Shown here: in pieces, positions 10,107-18,571 of the stretch | How positions within the stretch are numbered: position 1 is the stretch's first letter | Layout: every line of letters begins with the position of its first letter | Assembly: GCF_023283885.1 (NCBI RefSeq) | Contig: NZ_JAKILA010000010.1 | Location: forward strand, 82,101 to 146,100 | Reading direction: 5' to 3' | From: Shewanella basaltis | GTDB taxonomy: Bacteria > Pseudomonadota > Gammaproteobacteria > Enterobacterales > Shewanellaceae | DNA length: 64,000 nucleotides | Notes under the pieces: model-generated | What the model saw: the letters and a program-made list of their open reading frames with translations, nothing else | Databases searched by the model: none | What the model was told of the DNA's origin: nothing | Made by a program: the position numbers and the translations under genes

Positions 10107-10371
10107 GGCCTGTTGACCTTTCAAGGTTGTTTTTGCAGCGAATTGTTGGCCATTTGTACAAGGCAGAGACTTTGAAGTGTAGTTATTCTACATAAAAAGT
10201 CGATAACGCAGTAAAAATGACCGACAAACGCTGCCCACAGGGTTCGGCTAAAAACGTTTTACTCTTTGTTGAATAGATTTTGCTTAGGTGGCTAGGCTTC
10301 AATCCATTCGCCTCGATTAAAACGTTTTTAACTCGAACAAAATGCAACCAGCAAAGATCAACAGGCCCTAG
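10103..10371 (+). repeat. CTAG-flanked MITE-like element, copy A (269 bp)
   Basis: It begins CTAGGGCCTGTTGACC and ends GATCAACAGGCCCTAG. The ends form imperfect inverted repeats of about 28 bases (GGCCTGTTGAYCTTT core). It has no coding capacity. Two inverted copies lie at 28776-29044 (same length) and 32588-32881. If CTAG is read as a 4-bp target duplication, it would fit an IS5-type target; this is an inference. The junction with copy 0 forms a near-perfect palindrome around CTAG. Confidence 0.75.
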
Positions 10372-10633
10372 AAGTGTTACAAAATTTATCACGCTGTTAA
10401 TTATTTTATTTTTATATGTTCTGGCTTTAGCTGATGTTTTTAAATGGGTATTTTGCAATTGCTGTAACCTTGTTCTCCGTATGGTGTTAATTTTGATGAT
10501 AATCAAATGGATAGTGAATTTGATAAACCCATTTATGTGATCAATGTTCTTTTTTATGTCATAAAACTTTGGGACAATCGCGCCGCATATTACAAAAAAA
10601 TAGCATTTTTATTACAAAATATGGGGTTACAAA

Positions 10634-13252
10634 ATGAAAGGACTGACTAAACTCACGGCGGTTTCACTTGCAGTGGCTGCTGCATTGCCAATGATGGCCA
10701 ATGCAGATGTGCTGATTAGCGAATACGTTGAAGGGAGTTCAAACAACAAAGCGATTGAACTGTATAACAATGGTGATACCGCCGTTGATTTAACAGGTTA
10801 TAAATTAGTTCGTTATAAAGACGGCGACACCGCAGCGTTAGATATGGTTGAGTTAACCGATTCTATCGCAGCGAAAAGCATCAAAGTGATTTTGCATCCA
10901 AGTGCAGCCATTACTTTGCCAGCGGGCACAGACTCAATGACCGGCAACTTGTACTTTAATGGTGGCGATGCAGTCGGCCTATTAAAAGATGGTGTATTGG
11001 TTGATGTGATTGGCGATATTCCAACTCCAGCAGGCTGGGGGCTTGATACCACTGTTCAGCGTAATGTAGACGCATTAACCGCTAGCACCACTTACGATGC
11101 GGCCCAGTGGGTTGAGTTAGAAAAAGACACCTTTAGTGGCCTAGGCACACTTGAAGCGGCTGAGGCTCCAGAGCCAAGTACTTTTACTTGTAACGGCGCC
11201 ACGCTAACGAACATTTATGATATTCAAGGTGCGGGTGATACTAGTCCATTAGTTGCCAGTGGCAGTTTTGAGTCGGCTAACGAAGTCACCGTTAAAGGCA
11301 TTGTGAGCGCCAGAAGTGACAGTTTATATAAAGGCTTCTTTATTCAAGATGCGCAAGGTGATGGTTCACCTTATACCTCTGACGGTATTTTTGTTTACCT
11401 AAATGAAGCTGCACCAGACACGATTCAGCCCGGTACTGAAGTGTGTGTACAAGGTAAAGTTAAAGAGTATTACGGCTCAACACAGATAGACATCAAAGAC
11501 GAGCAAAAATTTGAAGTGGGCGTTGTGGGCGATGCGCCTGCCGCTGTTGAATTTTATGTTGCAGATGGCGAAACACTTGCGCAAGCATTAGAGCGCGTCG
11601 AAGGCATGAAAGTGAAGCTAGATGCAGGCAGTGACATGAAAGTCACTCGTACTTTTAGTTTTGACTACTCAAGCTACCGTAACAATATGGTGTTATCGCA
11701 CAAAGCGCCGTTAATGAAACCCACTCAAGTTTTTGAGCCAAACTCCGCACAAGCAGTCGCATTGAGTGAAGCTAATTTAGTTAACCAACTCTTTGTTGAA
11801 TCTGATTACAAAGCTAAAGATGGCGAAGTGCCTTACTTCCCTGATTTTAACGCAGAAACAGGTTATATCCGCGTTGGTGACCAGTTAACTAACCTTGAAG
11901 GTGTGATTGGCTACAGCTATAGCTCATACCGTCTTTTAGCGACGAACACTATCACCGCGGGCGATTTTATCCGTGTTGATGATCGTACCAATGCACCAAC
12001 AGTGGCAGACATGGGCGACATTCGTGTAGCTAGCTTTAACGTACTTAACTTCTTTAATGACGCAGTGGGTGGCGATGCAAACCCATCAAACAGCAACCGC
12101 GGCGCGTTAACAGAAGATGAAATGGTCTTGCAACGCACCAAAATTGTGAATGCACTTGTAGCCATGAATGCTGATGTTGTGGGCTTAATGGAGATTGCCA
12201 ACAATGGCTTTGGTGAGTTAAGTGCGATTCAAAACCTAGTTGATGCGTTAAATGCTGAGCTGACAGATGAACAAGCCTATCGCTTTGTTGAAATTGAAGA
12301 TGCTGACAAATATGACGGTAAATATATTGGCAGCGATGCGATTACGGTTGGCATGTTATACCGCCCAGCCCGCATTAGTTTAAATGGCGCCGCCCAAGTG
12401 ATTGCGACTCCTGAGCAGCATGCCACTGCAGGGGCACAGACTCGTGATAAAAATGGCGTGGTTGAATCTAGCCCAAGCTATAGCGTGTTTCAGCGTCATA
12501 GCCTAGTGCAAAGCTTTACCATTAATGATGAGAAACTGACGGTTGTGGTGAATCACCTTAAGTCGAAAGGCTCAGGTTGTATTGAAGATTGGGCAGCGTT
12601 TAACGAAAATTCAGAACCTGCTGATTTACAAGGTAAGTGTAATGCATTCCGTGTCTCGGCGGCCAAAGTATTGGGTGACTCATTAAAAGATGTTGATGGT
12701 GATTTACTGGTCATTGGTGACTTAAATGCTTATGGCAAAGAAGATCCTGTTGCAGTATTAACCGACTATGACGCATCGGCAACGGATCATGTTATCCGCA
12801 CCGCTTCTTGGACCACATTAGACGGTAAAGTGTATGAGCGTTCAGGCAGTGTGATTGAAAAAGGCTATGGTTTAATTAACTTAAATACTCAAATGCACGG
12901 TGCCGATACTTACTCATACAGCTATAACGGCGAGTTAGGTAACTTAGACCATGCATTAGGTAATGCGAGTTTAGCGGCAAAAGTGGTGGGTATTGATGAC
13001 TGGCACATTAACTCGGTTGAATCTAATCTGTTTGAATATGGCAGCAAGTACACCGGTGATTTGGTTAAGTCTGAAAATGCCTTCTCTGCATCAGACCACG
13101 ACCCAGTGATTATTGCACTGAGTTACCCAGCACCTGTGGTCACCCCTGAACCTGTTGACCCAGTAGAGCCTGAGAAAAAAAGCGATGGTGGTAGTTTGGG
13201 CTACTTTGCATTGATGTTATTAGGTGCATTAGGCTTACGCCGTCGTAGCTAA
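10634..13252 (+). CDS. exeM: Extracellular nuclease of the ExeM/NucH type
   Basis: The 872-aa product is a secreted or surface-bound DNase. It has a signal peptide (cut near MANA-DVLI), a lamin-tail domain (about 25-165), an OB-fold-like region (about 180-290) and an endonuclease/exonuclease/phosphatase domain (about 460-830). Motifs visible in the last are IRVASFNVLNFF, LMEIANNG, VVVNHLKSKG, VIGDLNAYGKEDP and ASDHDPV, which supply the metal and catalytic residues. The C-terminus is a GlyGly-CTERM sorting tail: DGGSLGYF, a hydrophobic stretch and RRRS, the target of rhombosortase. In Shewanella such enzymes degrade extracellular DNA for phosphate and influence biofilm. The gene is monocistronic with a strong terminator. 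Confidence 0.93.
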   Translation: MKGLTKLTAVSLAVAAALPMMANADVLISEYVEGSSNNKAIELYNNGDTAVDLTGYKLVRYKDGDTAALDMVELTDSIAAKSIKVILHPSAAITLPAGTDSMTGNLYFNGGDAVGLLKDGVLVDVIGDIPTPAGWGLDTTVQRNVDALTASTTYDAAQWVELEKDTFSGLGTLEAAEAPEPSTFTCNGATLTNIYDIQGAGDTSPLVASGSFESANEVTVKGIVSARSDSLYKGFFIQDAQGDGSPYTSDGIFVYLNEAAPDTIQPGTEVCVQGKVKEYYGSTQIDIKDEQKFEVGVVGDAPAAVEFYVADGETLAQALERVEGMKVKLDAGSDMKVTRTFSFDYSSYRNNMVLSHKAPLMKPTQVFEPNSAQAVALSEANLVNQLFVESDYKAKDGEVPYFPDFNAETGYIRVGDQLTNLEGVIGYSYSSYRLLATNTITAGDFIRVDDRTNAPTVADMGDIRVASFNVLNFFNDAVGGDANPSNSNRGALTEDEMVLQRTKIVNALVAMNADVVGLMEIANNGFGELSAIQNLVDALNAELTDEQAYRFVEIEDADKYDGKYIGSDAITVGMLYRPARISLNGAAQVIATPEQHATAGAQTRDKNGVVESSPSYSVFQRHSLVQSFTINDEKLTVVVNHLKSKGSGCIEDWAAFNENSEPADLQGKCNAFRVSAAKVLGDSLKDVDGDLLVIGDLNAYGKEDPVAVLTDYDASATDHVIRTASWTTLDGKVYERSGSVIEKGYGLINLNTQMHGADTYSYSYNGELGNLDHALGNASLAAKVVGIDDWHINSVESNLFEYGSKYTGDLVKSENAFSASDHDPVIIALSYPAPVVTPEPVDPVEPEKKSDGGSLGYFALMLLGALGLRRRS

Positions 13253-13275
13253 TTTACATTAACGGCTTAAGCACT

Positions 13276-13312
13276 AATAAAAAAGGATGACCATTGGGTC
13301 ATCCTTTTTTTA
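13276..13312. terminator. Terminator after exeM
   Basis: AAAAAAGGATGACC and GGTCATCCTTTTTTT form a long stem around ATTG, with A and T runs on both sides, so it could work in both directions. Confidence 0.92.
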
Positions 13313-13323
13313 TGTAAGTGACT

Positions 13324-13519
13324 AACCTGAGCTCGGGATAAGGGATGAACTTATGCTATTTAAAATCAACATGTTACACTTTCTCACTTTCAAGCTTGTC
13401 ATTTGTTCTGCTAACAAGGCGAATTGACGCGTCAATAGCTAGCCTATTGTAAGTCGATTCAACGCAGTGAGCAGGGCAAAGGACTGTTTGAAAGGCATTT
13501 ATTATCCCGAGCTCAGGTT
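13324..13519. repeat. GAGCTC-type inverted-repeat element (196 bp), copy 1
   Basis: The ends are perfect 18-bp inverted repeats: AACCTGAGCTCGGGATAA at the left and its complement at the right. The hexamer TGACTA flanks both sides if the element is taken to start at ACCTGAG, which looks like a target duplication. The core (TTGTCATTTGTTCTGCTAAC, GACGCGTCAATAGC, CAACGCAGTGAG) is shared with 41389-41585. It has no coding capacity and is probably a miniature transposable element. Confidence 0.75.
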
Positions 13520-13557
13520 GACTACATCAGTTACGCTTTAATTGAGGCTGTTTAAGC

Positions 13558-15702
13558 TTACATTTTCCAGGTTAGTGTCGCACTATAATTGGCCGGTGCG
13601 CCGTAATAACCTTGGGCCCAGTACAGGCTATTGATGTACTTTTCATCGCCAACGTTATTGGCATTTAGCGCTAACCCTAAGTTGTCGGTAATTTGATATT
13701 TAGCCATTAAATCAATTACAGCATAAGCGTCTTGCTTGGTGACGATCTCTGCGCCTGCATTGGCAAAACCTTCAGCGACAATCCCCTGGCTTCGCGAGAT
13801 ATCATCTTGCCAACGCATGTTCATCCCAATAGAAAGCCCTTCAATGGTTGCAAAGTCATAGGTTGCGGCAAGCTTAACTAACTTGCTAGGAGTATAGGCT
13901 GCCACGATGTCGTCACCTTCGATGTCAAAGTCTGTGTACCCAATACTGGCATTTAATCCAGGGTAAATTTCACCAGCGACTTCAAACTCAAAACCTGTAC
14001 TGCTGATCCCGTCTGAGCCATAGTATGTTTGCATGTCGATGGGTAATCCTGCTGTGTCTGGGTCGAGCACAGCAATATTGGTTTGCCTCACATCAAAGTA
14101 GGCCAAGCTGGCAATTAGGCGACCATTAAAGAGTTCGCTTTTTACACCCACTTCGCGACTTTCACCCGTGATTGGATCTAAGAACACACCGACACTGTCT
14201 TTTTCTGTTTGGGCAACAAAGTTTTCGGTGTAACTTGCGTAGGCAACAAGCGCAGGGGTGAAGTTATACACGGCACCAACATACGGTATAAATTGCTCAT
14301 AATCCGCTTTTTGGTCAACCTCGTATGACTCGCCTTCTGCCTGCCAGTCATTGTAGCGACCGCCAGCAATCACGTGTAAATCGTCCACAATACTAAAACG
14401 GCCGGTAAAGTAGGCTGCTTGTTGTTCACGGGTGACATCACTGCCGCGTAAACCATCATTAAAGGTGGGTTTGGGTGTATTACCATCCCAGGTGTTGAGA
14501 TCTGGCATCGCCGGGAAGCCATTGCCAGTGGTGTAATCGTACAGTGAGCTGTCGTCGTAGCTCATTTTTGAATAGTTTACCCCAGCAACAAGCTGATGTT
14601 CCCGGCCAAAGAGATTAAAATTACCATCAATATAAATATCGACTAAATCGCTTTGGTCATCTAAATCATATTCACTAGCATAACCGGTTAAGCCTAATTC
14701 GGTATCCTTGTCTGGCGTGCCAAAAACATAAAATAGCTCAGTGTCTTCGTCGGTCGTTTTATGTGAATAAGTGCCTCGTAAGCGCCAATCGTCGTTAAAG
14801 TGGTGGCTGAGTTCTAGCACCGTATTATTTTTAATCACTCGCCAGTTTGACCAGTCTGCAGAGGTATTGGTCGATCTATCGTAATCTGTCGCGCTGCCGT
14901 CGGTGTAAAATAGCGGTAGGGCACCCCAGTTATTTCCTGTTGCGTCATTATTCATGTAACTGTGGCTGAGCGACAAGGTAGTGTCTTGGCTTAAGTTGGC
15001 TTCTAAAAACACGTAAACGATATTTTTGTCGGTTTGATAGCGGTCTAAATACGAGTCTTTGCTCTGGGTGACGGCAACTGCCCTTGCGGCAAACGTGTCA
15101 TTGAGTTTCACCGAGCCATCCGCTTCAAGGCGAGTATTGTTAAAGCTGCCGTAGGTGCCACTGACGCTAAGTTGGTTATCGGCTGTAGGGCGTTTACGGA
15201 TAAAGTTGATGGTGGCCGATGGATTACCTACACCCGTCATTAAACCATTGGCGCCACGGATAACTTCAATGCGGTCATAAATTGCGGTGTCTTCATCGGC
15301 GTGGTTATTGCCTGAGGTCAGTGGTAAACCAATACCGTCAATTTGGAAGTTAGTAATATCAAAACCGCGGGCAGTATAGTAAGTGCGATCGGTTTCAATG
15401 CGTTCAACATTTACACCTGTGGCTGAGTCGAGTGCGGCATTGATGTCGTGTAATTGAAAGTCTTGCAATTGGGCATCGGTAATGACTGAGATAGACTGCG
15501 GAATATCAATGATGGCCAGATCTAATCTTGAAGCGCCACTGGCAGAGTGGGCATTGTAACCTGCAATATAGCTACCTTTAACTTCAATTTTTTCTATTTT
15601 GTTATCTTGAGTGGTGTCTTTTGTGTCAGCATCAGCGGCAATTGCCTGCTGATGTAAACTAATAGCGCAGAGTACAGCAAAGCTAATTTTATTTAGTTTC
15701 AT
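13558..15702 (-). CDS. TonB-dependent siderophore receptor
   Basis: The 714-aa product is an outer-membrane ferric-siderophore receptor. A signal peptide (MKLNKISFAVLC...AIAAD) is followed by a TonB-box-like IEVKG, a plug domain (DIPQSISVITDAQLQDF; RGFDITNFQIDGIGLP; IEVIRGANGLMTGVGNPSATINFIRKRP) and a 22-strand-type barrel ending in ...SATLTWKM. The plug wording 'DIPQSISVIT' is typical of the FhuE/FpvA/hydroxamate receptor class (TIGR01783). The start at 15702 is chosen for the signal peptide; the open frame runs 20 residues further upstream. A Fur-box-like site lies about 90 bases upstream. No siderophore synthesis genes are in the window, so uptake of foreign siderophores is plausible. Confidence 0.93.
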   Translation of the reverse strand: MKLNKISFAVLCAISLHQQAIAADADTKDTTQDNKIEKIEVKGSYIAGYNAHSASGASRLDLAIIDIPQSISVITDAQLQDFQLHDINAALDSATGVNVERIETDRTYYTARGFDITNFQIDGIGLPLTSGNNHADEDTAIYDRIEVIRGANGLMTGVGNPSATINFIRKRPTADNQLSVSGTYGSFNNTRLEADGSVKLNDTFAARAVAVTQSKDSYLDRYQTDKNIVYVFLEANLSQDTTLSLSHSYMNNDATGNNWGALPLFYTDGSATDYDRSTNTSADWSNWRVIKNNTVLELSHHFNDDWRLRGTYSHKTTDEDTELFYVFGTPDKDTELGLTGYASEYDLDDQSDLVDIYIDGNFNLFGREHQLVAGVNYSKMSYDDSSLYDYTTGNGFPAMPDLNTWDGNTPKPTFNDGLRGSDVTREQQAAYFTGRFSIVDDLHVIAGGRYNDWQAEGESYEVDQKADYEQFIPYVGAVYNFTPALVAYASYTENFVAQTEKDSVGVFLDPITGESREVGVKSELFNGRLIASLAYFDVRQTNIAVLDPDTAGLPIDMQTYYGSDGISSTGFEFEVAGEIYPGLNASIGYTDFDIEGDDIVAAYTPSKLVKLAATYDFATIEGLSIGMNMRWQDDISRSQGIVAEGFANAGAEIVTKQDAYAVIDLMAKYQITDNLGLALNANNVGDEKYINSLYWAQGYYGAPANYSATLTWKM

Positions 15703-15792
15703 AGTGTTATCATCTTTTTTGTGAACGGTTCCTTGTTCTGTGTTTATAAATGTTTTTGCCACTAGAGCAGTTTGATGATCATATCAAAACTA

Positions 15793-15811
15793 AATAGAAA
15801 TTATTATCATT
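15793..15811 (-). promoter_or_regulatory. Probable Fur box upstream of the siderophore receptor
   Basis: On the minus strand AATGATAATAATTTCTATT matches the 19-bp Fur consensus at 15 of 18 informative positions, with the left half perfect. It lies about 90 bases before the receptor start codon, consistent with iron repression. Confidence 0.7.
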
Positions 15812-15888
15812 TGCAATTGTAAATTTTGTAAGTTGTCTCTGACAGAGTGAACTTTTGTTATTGGCGTGGGTAATGGGGGGATTTTATG

Positions 15889-15915
15889 CAATAAAAAAGC
15901 GCCTTTCGGCGCTTG
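15889..15915 (-). terminator. Terminator after purC
   Basis: On the minus strand AAGCGCC-GAAA-GGCGCTT is followed by TTTTTATTG, a compact GC-rich hairpin 14 bases after the purC stop codon. Confidence 0.92.
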
Positions 15916-15928
15916 TTAAATCGGTAAC

Positions 15929-17032
15929 TTACACGATTAAATCATATTGCTCGCGTAGCACCTTGATAATGTCTGCTTTAGGGTTAGTTGGCAGTGCAAT
16001 GCTGCGACCTGTTACCTTTTCAGCAACACCGGTATAAGTGCGTGATACGTTCATCATGGCTTCTAGTGGTAGGTCATTATCACGTGCCAGGGCTTCACGC
16101 TCAGGCATTCTGTCTTTATTTAATAAGATGTCGGCATCGTCAAAATGGTTTAATAAAAACTGGCGGAAGCCTTCTTTTGAGTTTTCAACAATCTTACCCT
16201 CGCGGTAAGCTGGGCCATCCCAAATACGTGATGAATCTGGCGTGCCGACTTCGTCCATGTAAATCAGTTTTGATTGGCCGTTTTTGTCGTTTACATAGCC
16301 AAATTCAAATTTGGTGTCGACAAATACCTGGTCAAGTTTAGCCAATGCGTCAGAGATTACTTTAAAGCCTTGTTTGAGCAAAGTTTCATATAAGTCGATA
16401 TCTTGTGGCTTTTCAAAGCCGAATGCCTGGTAGTTGGCTTCAATGTCGCTGCGGCTAATATTGACGTCATCTTGTGCTGGCACGCCTGGAATACCGGTTA
16501 AAATGCCTTTGGTTGATGGGGTAATAAGTAATTCTGGTAATTTTTGGTCTTTGCTTAAGCCTTCTGGCAAGGTGATGCCACAAAAAACACGTTCGCCTTT
16601 TGAATAAGCGCGCCACATTGAACCGGTAATGTATTGGCGACAAATCGCTTCTACTTTAATTGGGCGGGCTTTTTGTACTATCCATACAAAAGGGTGTGGA
16701 ATATCTAAAATGTGGCTGTCTGCTAAGCCATTTTGAGCAAATAAACTAAACCAATGGTTAGAAATTGCATTGAGCGCCGCGCCTTTACCAGGAATGCCTT
16801 GCAAATTGCCTTCGCCATGAAAAATACAATCAAAAGCAGAAATACGATCGCTAATCACCATAATGGCCAGTGGAGTATCTTCTGGGACATCGTAACCTTT
16901 GTCCTGAATAAGACGACGGCTGTCGGCATCGGTTAGCCAGTAAACGCTGCGTACTTTGCCACTGTGGACAGGCTTGTCGGTACGGATAGGTAAATCATTG
17001 TTCACTGCAAGAACGGAATCAGCAAGACTCAT
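15929..17032 (-). CDS. purC: SAICAR synthase PurC, long form
   Basis: The 367-aa product is phosphoribosylaminoimidazole-succinocarboxamide synthase, the ATP-dependent step joining CAIR and aspartate in purine synthesis. Motifs visible are GKVRSVYW near residue 30, [15 protein letters not shown], the substrate region [17 protein letters not shown], and KFEFGYVN...[15 protein letters not shown]. It is much longer than the 237-aa E. coli enzyme and matches the long type found in Shewanella, Vibrio and relatives. The start at 17032 follows TAAGGA by 8 bases; a longer reading adds 9 residues. It is monocistronic and ends at a strong terminator. No PurR-box-like palindrome was recognised upstream. 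Confidence 0.95.
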   Translation of the reverse strand: MSLADSVLAVNNDLPIRTDKPVHSGKVRSVYWLTDADSRRLIQDKGYDVPEDTPLAIMVISDRISAFDCIFHGEGNLQGIPGKGAALNAISNHWFSLFAQNGLADSHILDIPHPFVWIVQKARPIKVEAICRQYITGSMWRAYSKGERVFCGITLPEGLSKDQKLPELLITPSTKGILTGIPGVPAQDDVNISRSDIEANYQAFGFEKPQDIDLYETLLKQGFKVISDALAKLDQVFVDTKFEFGYVNDKNGQSKLIYMDEVGTPDSSRIWDGPAYREGKIVENSKEGFRQFLLNHFDDADILLNKDRMPEREALARDNDLPLEAMMNVSRTYTGVAEKVTGRSIALPTNPKADIIKVLREQYDLIV

Positions 17033-17241
17033 GCGAGTGTTCCTTAGGTAGTAGGGCACATAGGTTTTTTATGGCGGCTATTTTACCTGCATTAGTAGGA
17101 TTTGCCACGCGAAAAGGCAGCGCTGAAATAGCCTTTTTTATTATGCGAACAATCAAAGGTGGTATAAGCTCATCTTGATAAAGACTTTGTATTGGCTATC
17201 GGGCAAAATCTATCCCCTTAATTGTGTACGAGTAAATAATA

Positions 17242-18210
17242 GTGACAGCAGAACAACAAAGTGCCAATAACCGTTTAGGGCTGATATTTGTCTCTATTGC
17301 GGTATTTTTCTGGGGTATCTTACCGATAGCGCTCAAATTATCTGGCAGTTTTATTACACCGGTGACGTTAACTTGGTTTCGTTTTTTGATGGCGCTTGTG
17401 GTGACTTTGCTTATCCAGTGGAAAGTGGGTGCTCTGCGGCAGTTTGTTGGGCTTCCTCGTGCTATATGGTTAAAACTGACATTAGCCGGTGTGTTGTTGA
17501 TGTGTAATTACGTGTCGTTTGTGTACTCATTGAGTTACTTAGCCCCAGGTACTGCACAGCTTAATTTTCAAACTGCGCCCTTCTTTTTAGTTTTTGGTGG
17601 GGTATTGTTTTTTAAAGAACGATTTAATGCCTTTCAGCTCAGCTGTTTTGCCACACTCGCATTGGGCATGCTGATGTTTTTTCATCCGCAACTCGATATG
17701 GATCAAGCTCGTGATGAGCAAGTGCTTATCGGCATTATGATTGTACAGTTTTCAGTGATGTCGTGGACCAGTTATGCATTATTACAAAAGTCGGTAAGCC
17801 AACGGTTATCGCCTAGCAATGTATTGCTGTTTATTTATGCGCTTGGCATTTTGGCTATGGCACCCTTTAGCGATTTTAGCCAGTTTGGCGCCATGACATT
17901 ACCCCAATGGTGGATAGTGTTATTTTGCGGTGCAAATACGTTAATTGCCTATGGCTGCTTTGGTCAGGCAATGCACTATTGGCCAACCGCACAAGTGAGT
18001 GCAATGCTGTCGTTAACGCCGGTGTTGAGTTTTACCGTGACCGAACTGGTGGTCAGCTTTGGCTGGTGGAGCGGAGTATTTAGCAGTGCCAATATAGATA
18101 TGTTGTCATTAATGGGCATTGTATTGATTGTCAGTGCAGTATTTGCCGTGCAAATAGTCCCTATGTATCAAAAGCGCAAACAGGCTAAAGCGTTTAGGAC
18201 GGTATTGTAG
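17242..18210 (+). CDS. EamA/DMT family transporter
   Basis: The 322-aa product has about ten membrane helices arranged as two EamA repeats (about 15-145 and 160-305), the fold of the drug/metabolite transporter superfamily. The first repeat contains 'TWFRFLMALVVTLL' and 'LNFQTAPFFLVFGGVLFFKE', characteristic of the family. It acts in the inner membrane as an exporter of metabolites or amino acids; the substrate cannot be told from sequence. The start codon is GTG at 17242 with GAG upstream. It is divergent from purC and converges on a 53-residue membrane protein whose stop codon is only 7 bases away. Confidence 0.88.
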   Translation: MTAEQQSANNRLGLIFVSIAVFFWGILPIALKLSGSFITPVTLTWFRFLMALVVTLLIQWKVGALRQFVGLPRAIWLKLTLAGVLLMCNYVSFVYSLSYLAPGTAQLNFQTAPFFLVFGGVLFFKERFNAFQLSCFATLALGMLMFFHPQLDMDQARDEQVLIGIMIVQFSVMSWTSYALLQKSVSQRLSPSNVLLFIYALGILAMAPFSDFSQFGAMTLPQWWIVLFCGANTLIAYGCFGQAMHYWPTAQVSAMLSLTPVLSFTVTELVVSFGWWSGVFSSANIDMLSLMGIVLIVSAVFAVQIVPMYQKRKQAKAFRTVL

Positions 18211-18217
18211 TATTTGT

Positions 18218-18379
18218 TCAGTATTGGTTAGCAAGATAATAGAGTGTGAAGAAGAATGCGCTAAAAAGCACGCCGCCAATGATAATAATCCATAACAAGG
18301 TTTTATCTTGTTTAGCTGATTTTGTAGCGTCAAGTAATGGCGAGCCAAATATTTGTGCAACGAAAACTAAAAAATCCAT
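18218..18379 (-). CDS. Small single-span membrane protein (53 aa)
   Basis: A short open frame starting at ATG 18379 encodes 53 residues: MDFLVFVAQIFG, a charged middle (KSAKQDK), one strong membrane helix (LLWIIIIGGVLFSAFFFTLYYL) split here as LLWIIIIGGVLF and SAFFFTLYYL, and the tail ANQY. AGG lies 8 bases before the ATG. The clear ribosome-binding site, the amphipathic N-terminus and the single helix support a real small protein. No family is recognised. It lies between the EamA transporter and deaD and could belong to neither. Confidence 0.6.
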   Translation of the reverse strand: MDFLVFVAQIFGSPLLDATKSAKQDKTLLWIIIIGGVLFSAFFFTLYYLANQY

Positions 18380-18407
18380 TTAGATTACCTATCGGGTTAA
18401 TTCATTC

Positions 18408-18425
18408 GAGAATGATAATATTACC
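18408..18425 (-). promoter_or_regulatory. Weak Fur-like hexamer array
   Basis: GAGAATGATAATATTACC contains two GATAAT-like hexamers followed by an ATTACC, similar to Fur arrays but lacking the usual one-base spacing. It lies 30 bases upstream of the 53-residue membrane protein start. This is a tentative call. Confidence 0.3.
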
Positions 18426-18446
18426 TACATTCTTGCAGTAACCAAA

Positions 18447-18476
18447 TTAATTGGTGTTAATTGGTGTTAATTGGTT
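18447..18476. repeat. Three tandem 10-bp repeats
   Basis: TTAATTGGTG occurs twice, followed by a third TTAATTGGTT, head to tail. It lies between the small membrane protein and the deaD terminator and may be a slippage-prone tract or a binding array. Confidence 0.8.
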
Positions 18477-18521
18477 TTATCATTTTCAGCCTATAAAAAA
18501 TTGCTTTAACTAAAAACTGAA

Positions 18522-18554
18522 AACAAAAATGGAGCCCAGAGGCTCCATTTTTGT
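18522..18554. terminator. Terminator after deaD
   Basis: AAAAATGGAGCC-CAGA-GGCTCCATTTTT is a strong stem-loop flanked by A and T runs, directly downstream of the deaD stop codon on the minus strand. Confidence 0.92.
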
Positions 18555-18571
18555 GTCATTCAAATCAATGA

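Noticed and set aside
9813..10506. Three open frames of 69-107 codons on both strands
   Set aside because: They lie inside the inverted-repeat elements, overlap one another on opposite strands, lack good ribosome-binding sites and change with each copy.
17110..17142. Terminator between purC and the EamA gene
   Set aside because: AAAAGGC...GCCTTTTTT forms a 7-bp stem, but it lies between two divergent promoters, where no transcript needs to end; it may be chance.
18447..18476. CRISPR-like array
   Set aside because: The three 10-bp units have no spacers and no cas genes are present; it is a simple tandem repeat.
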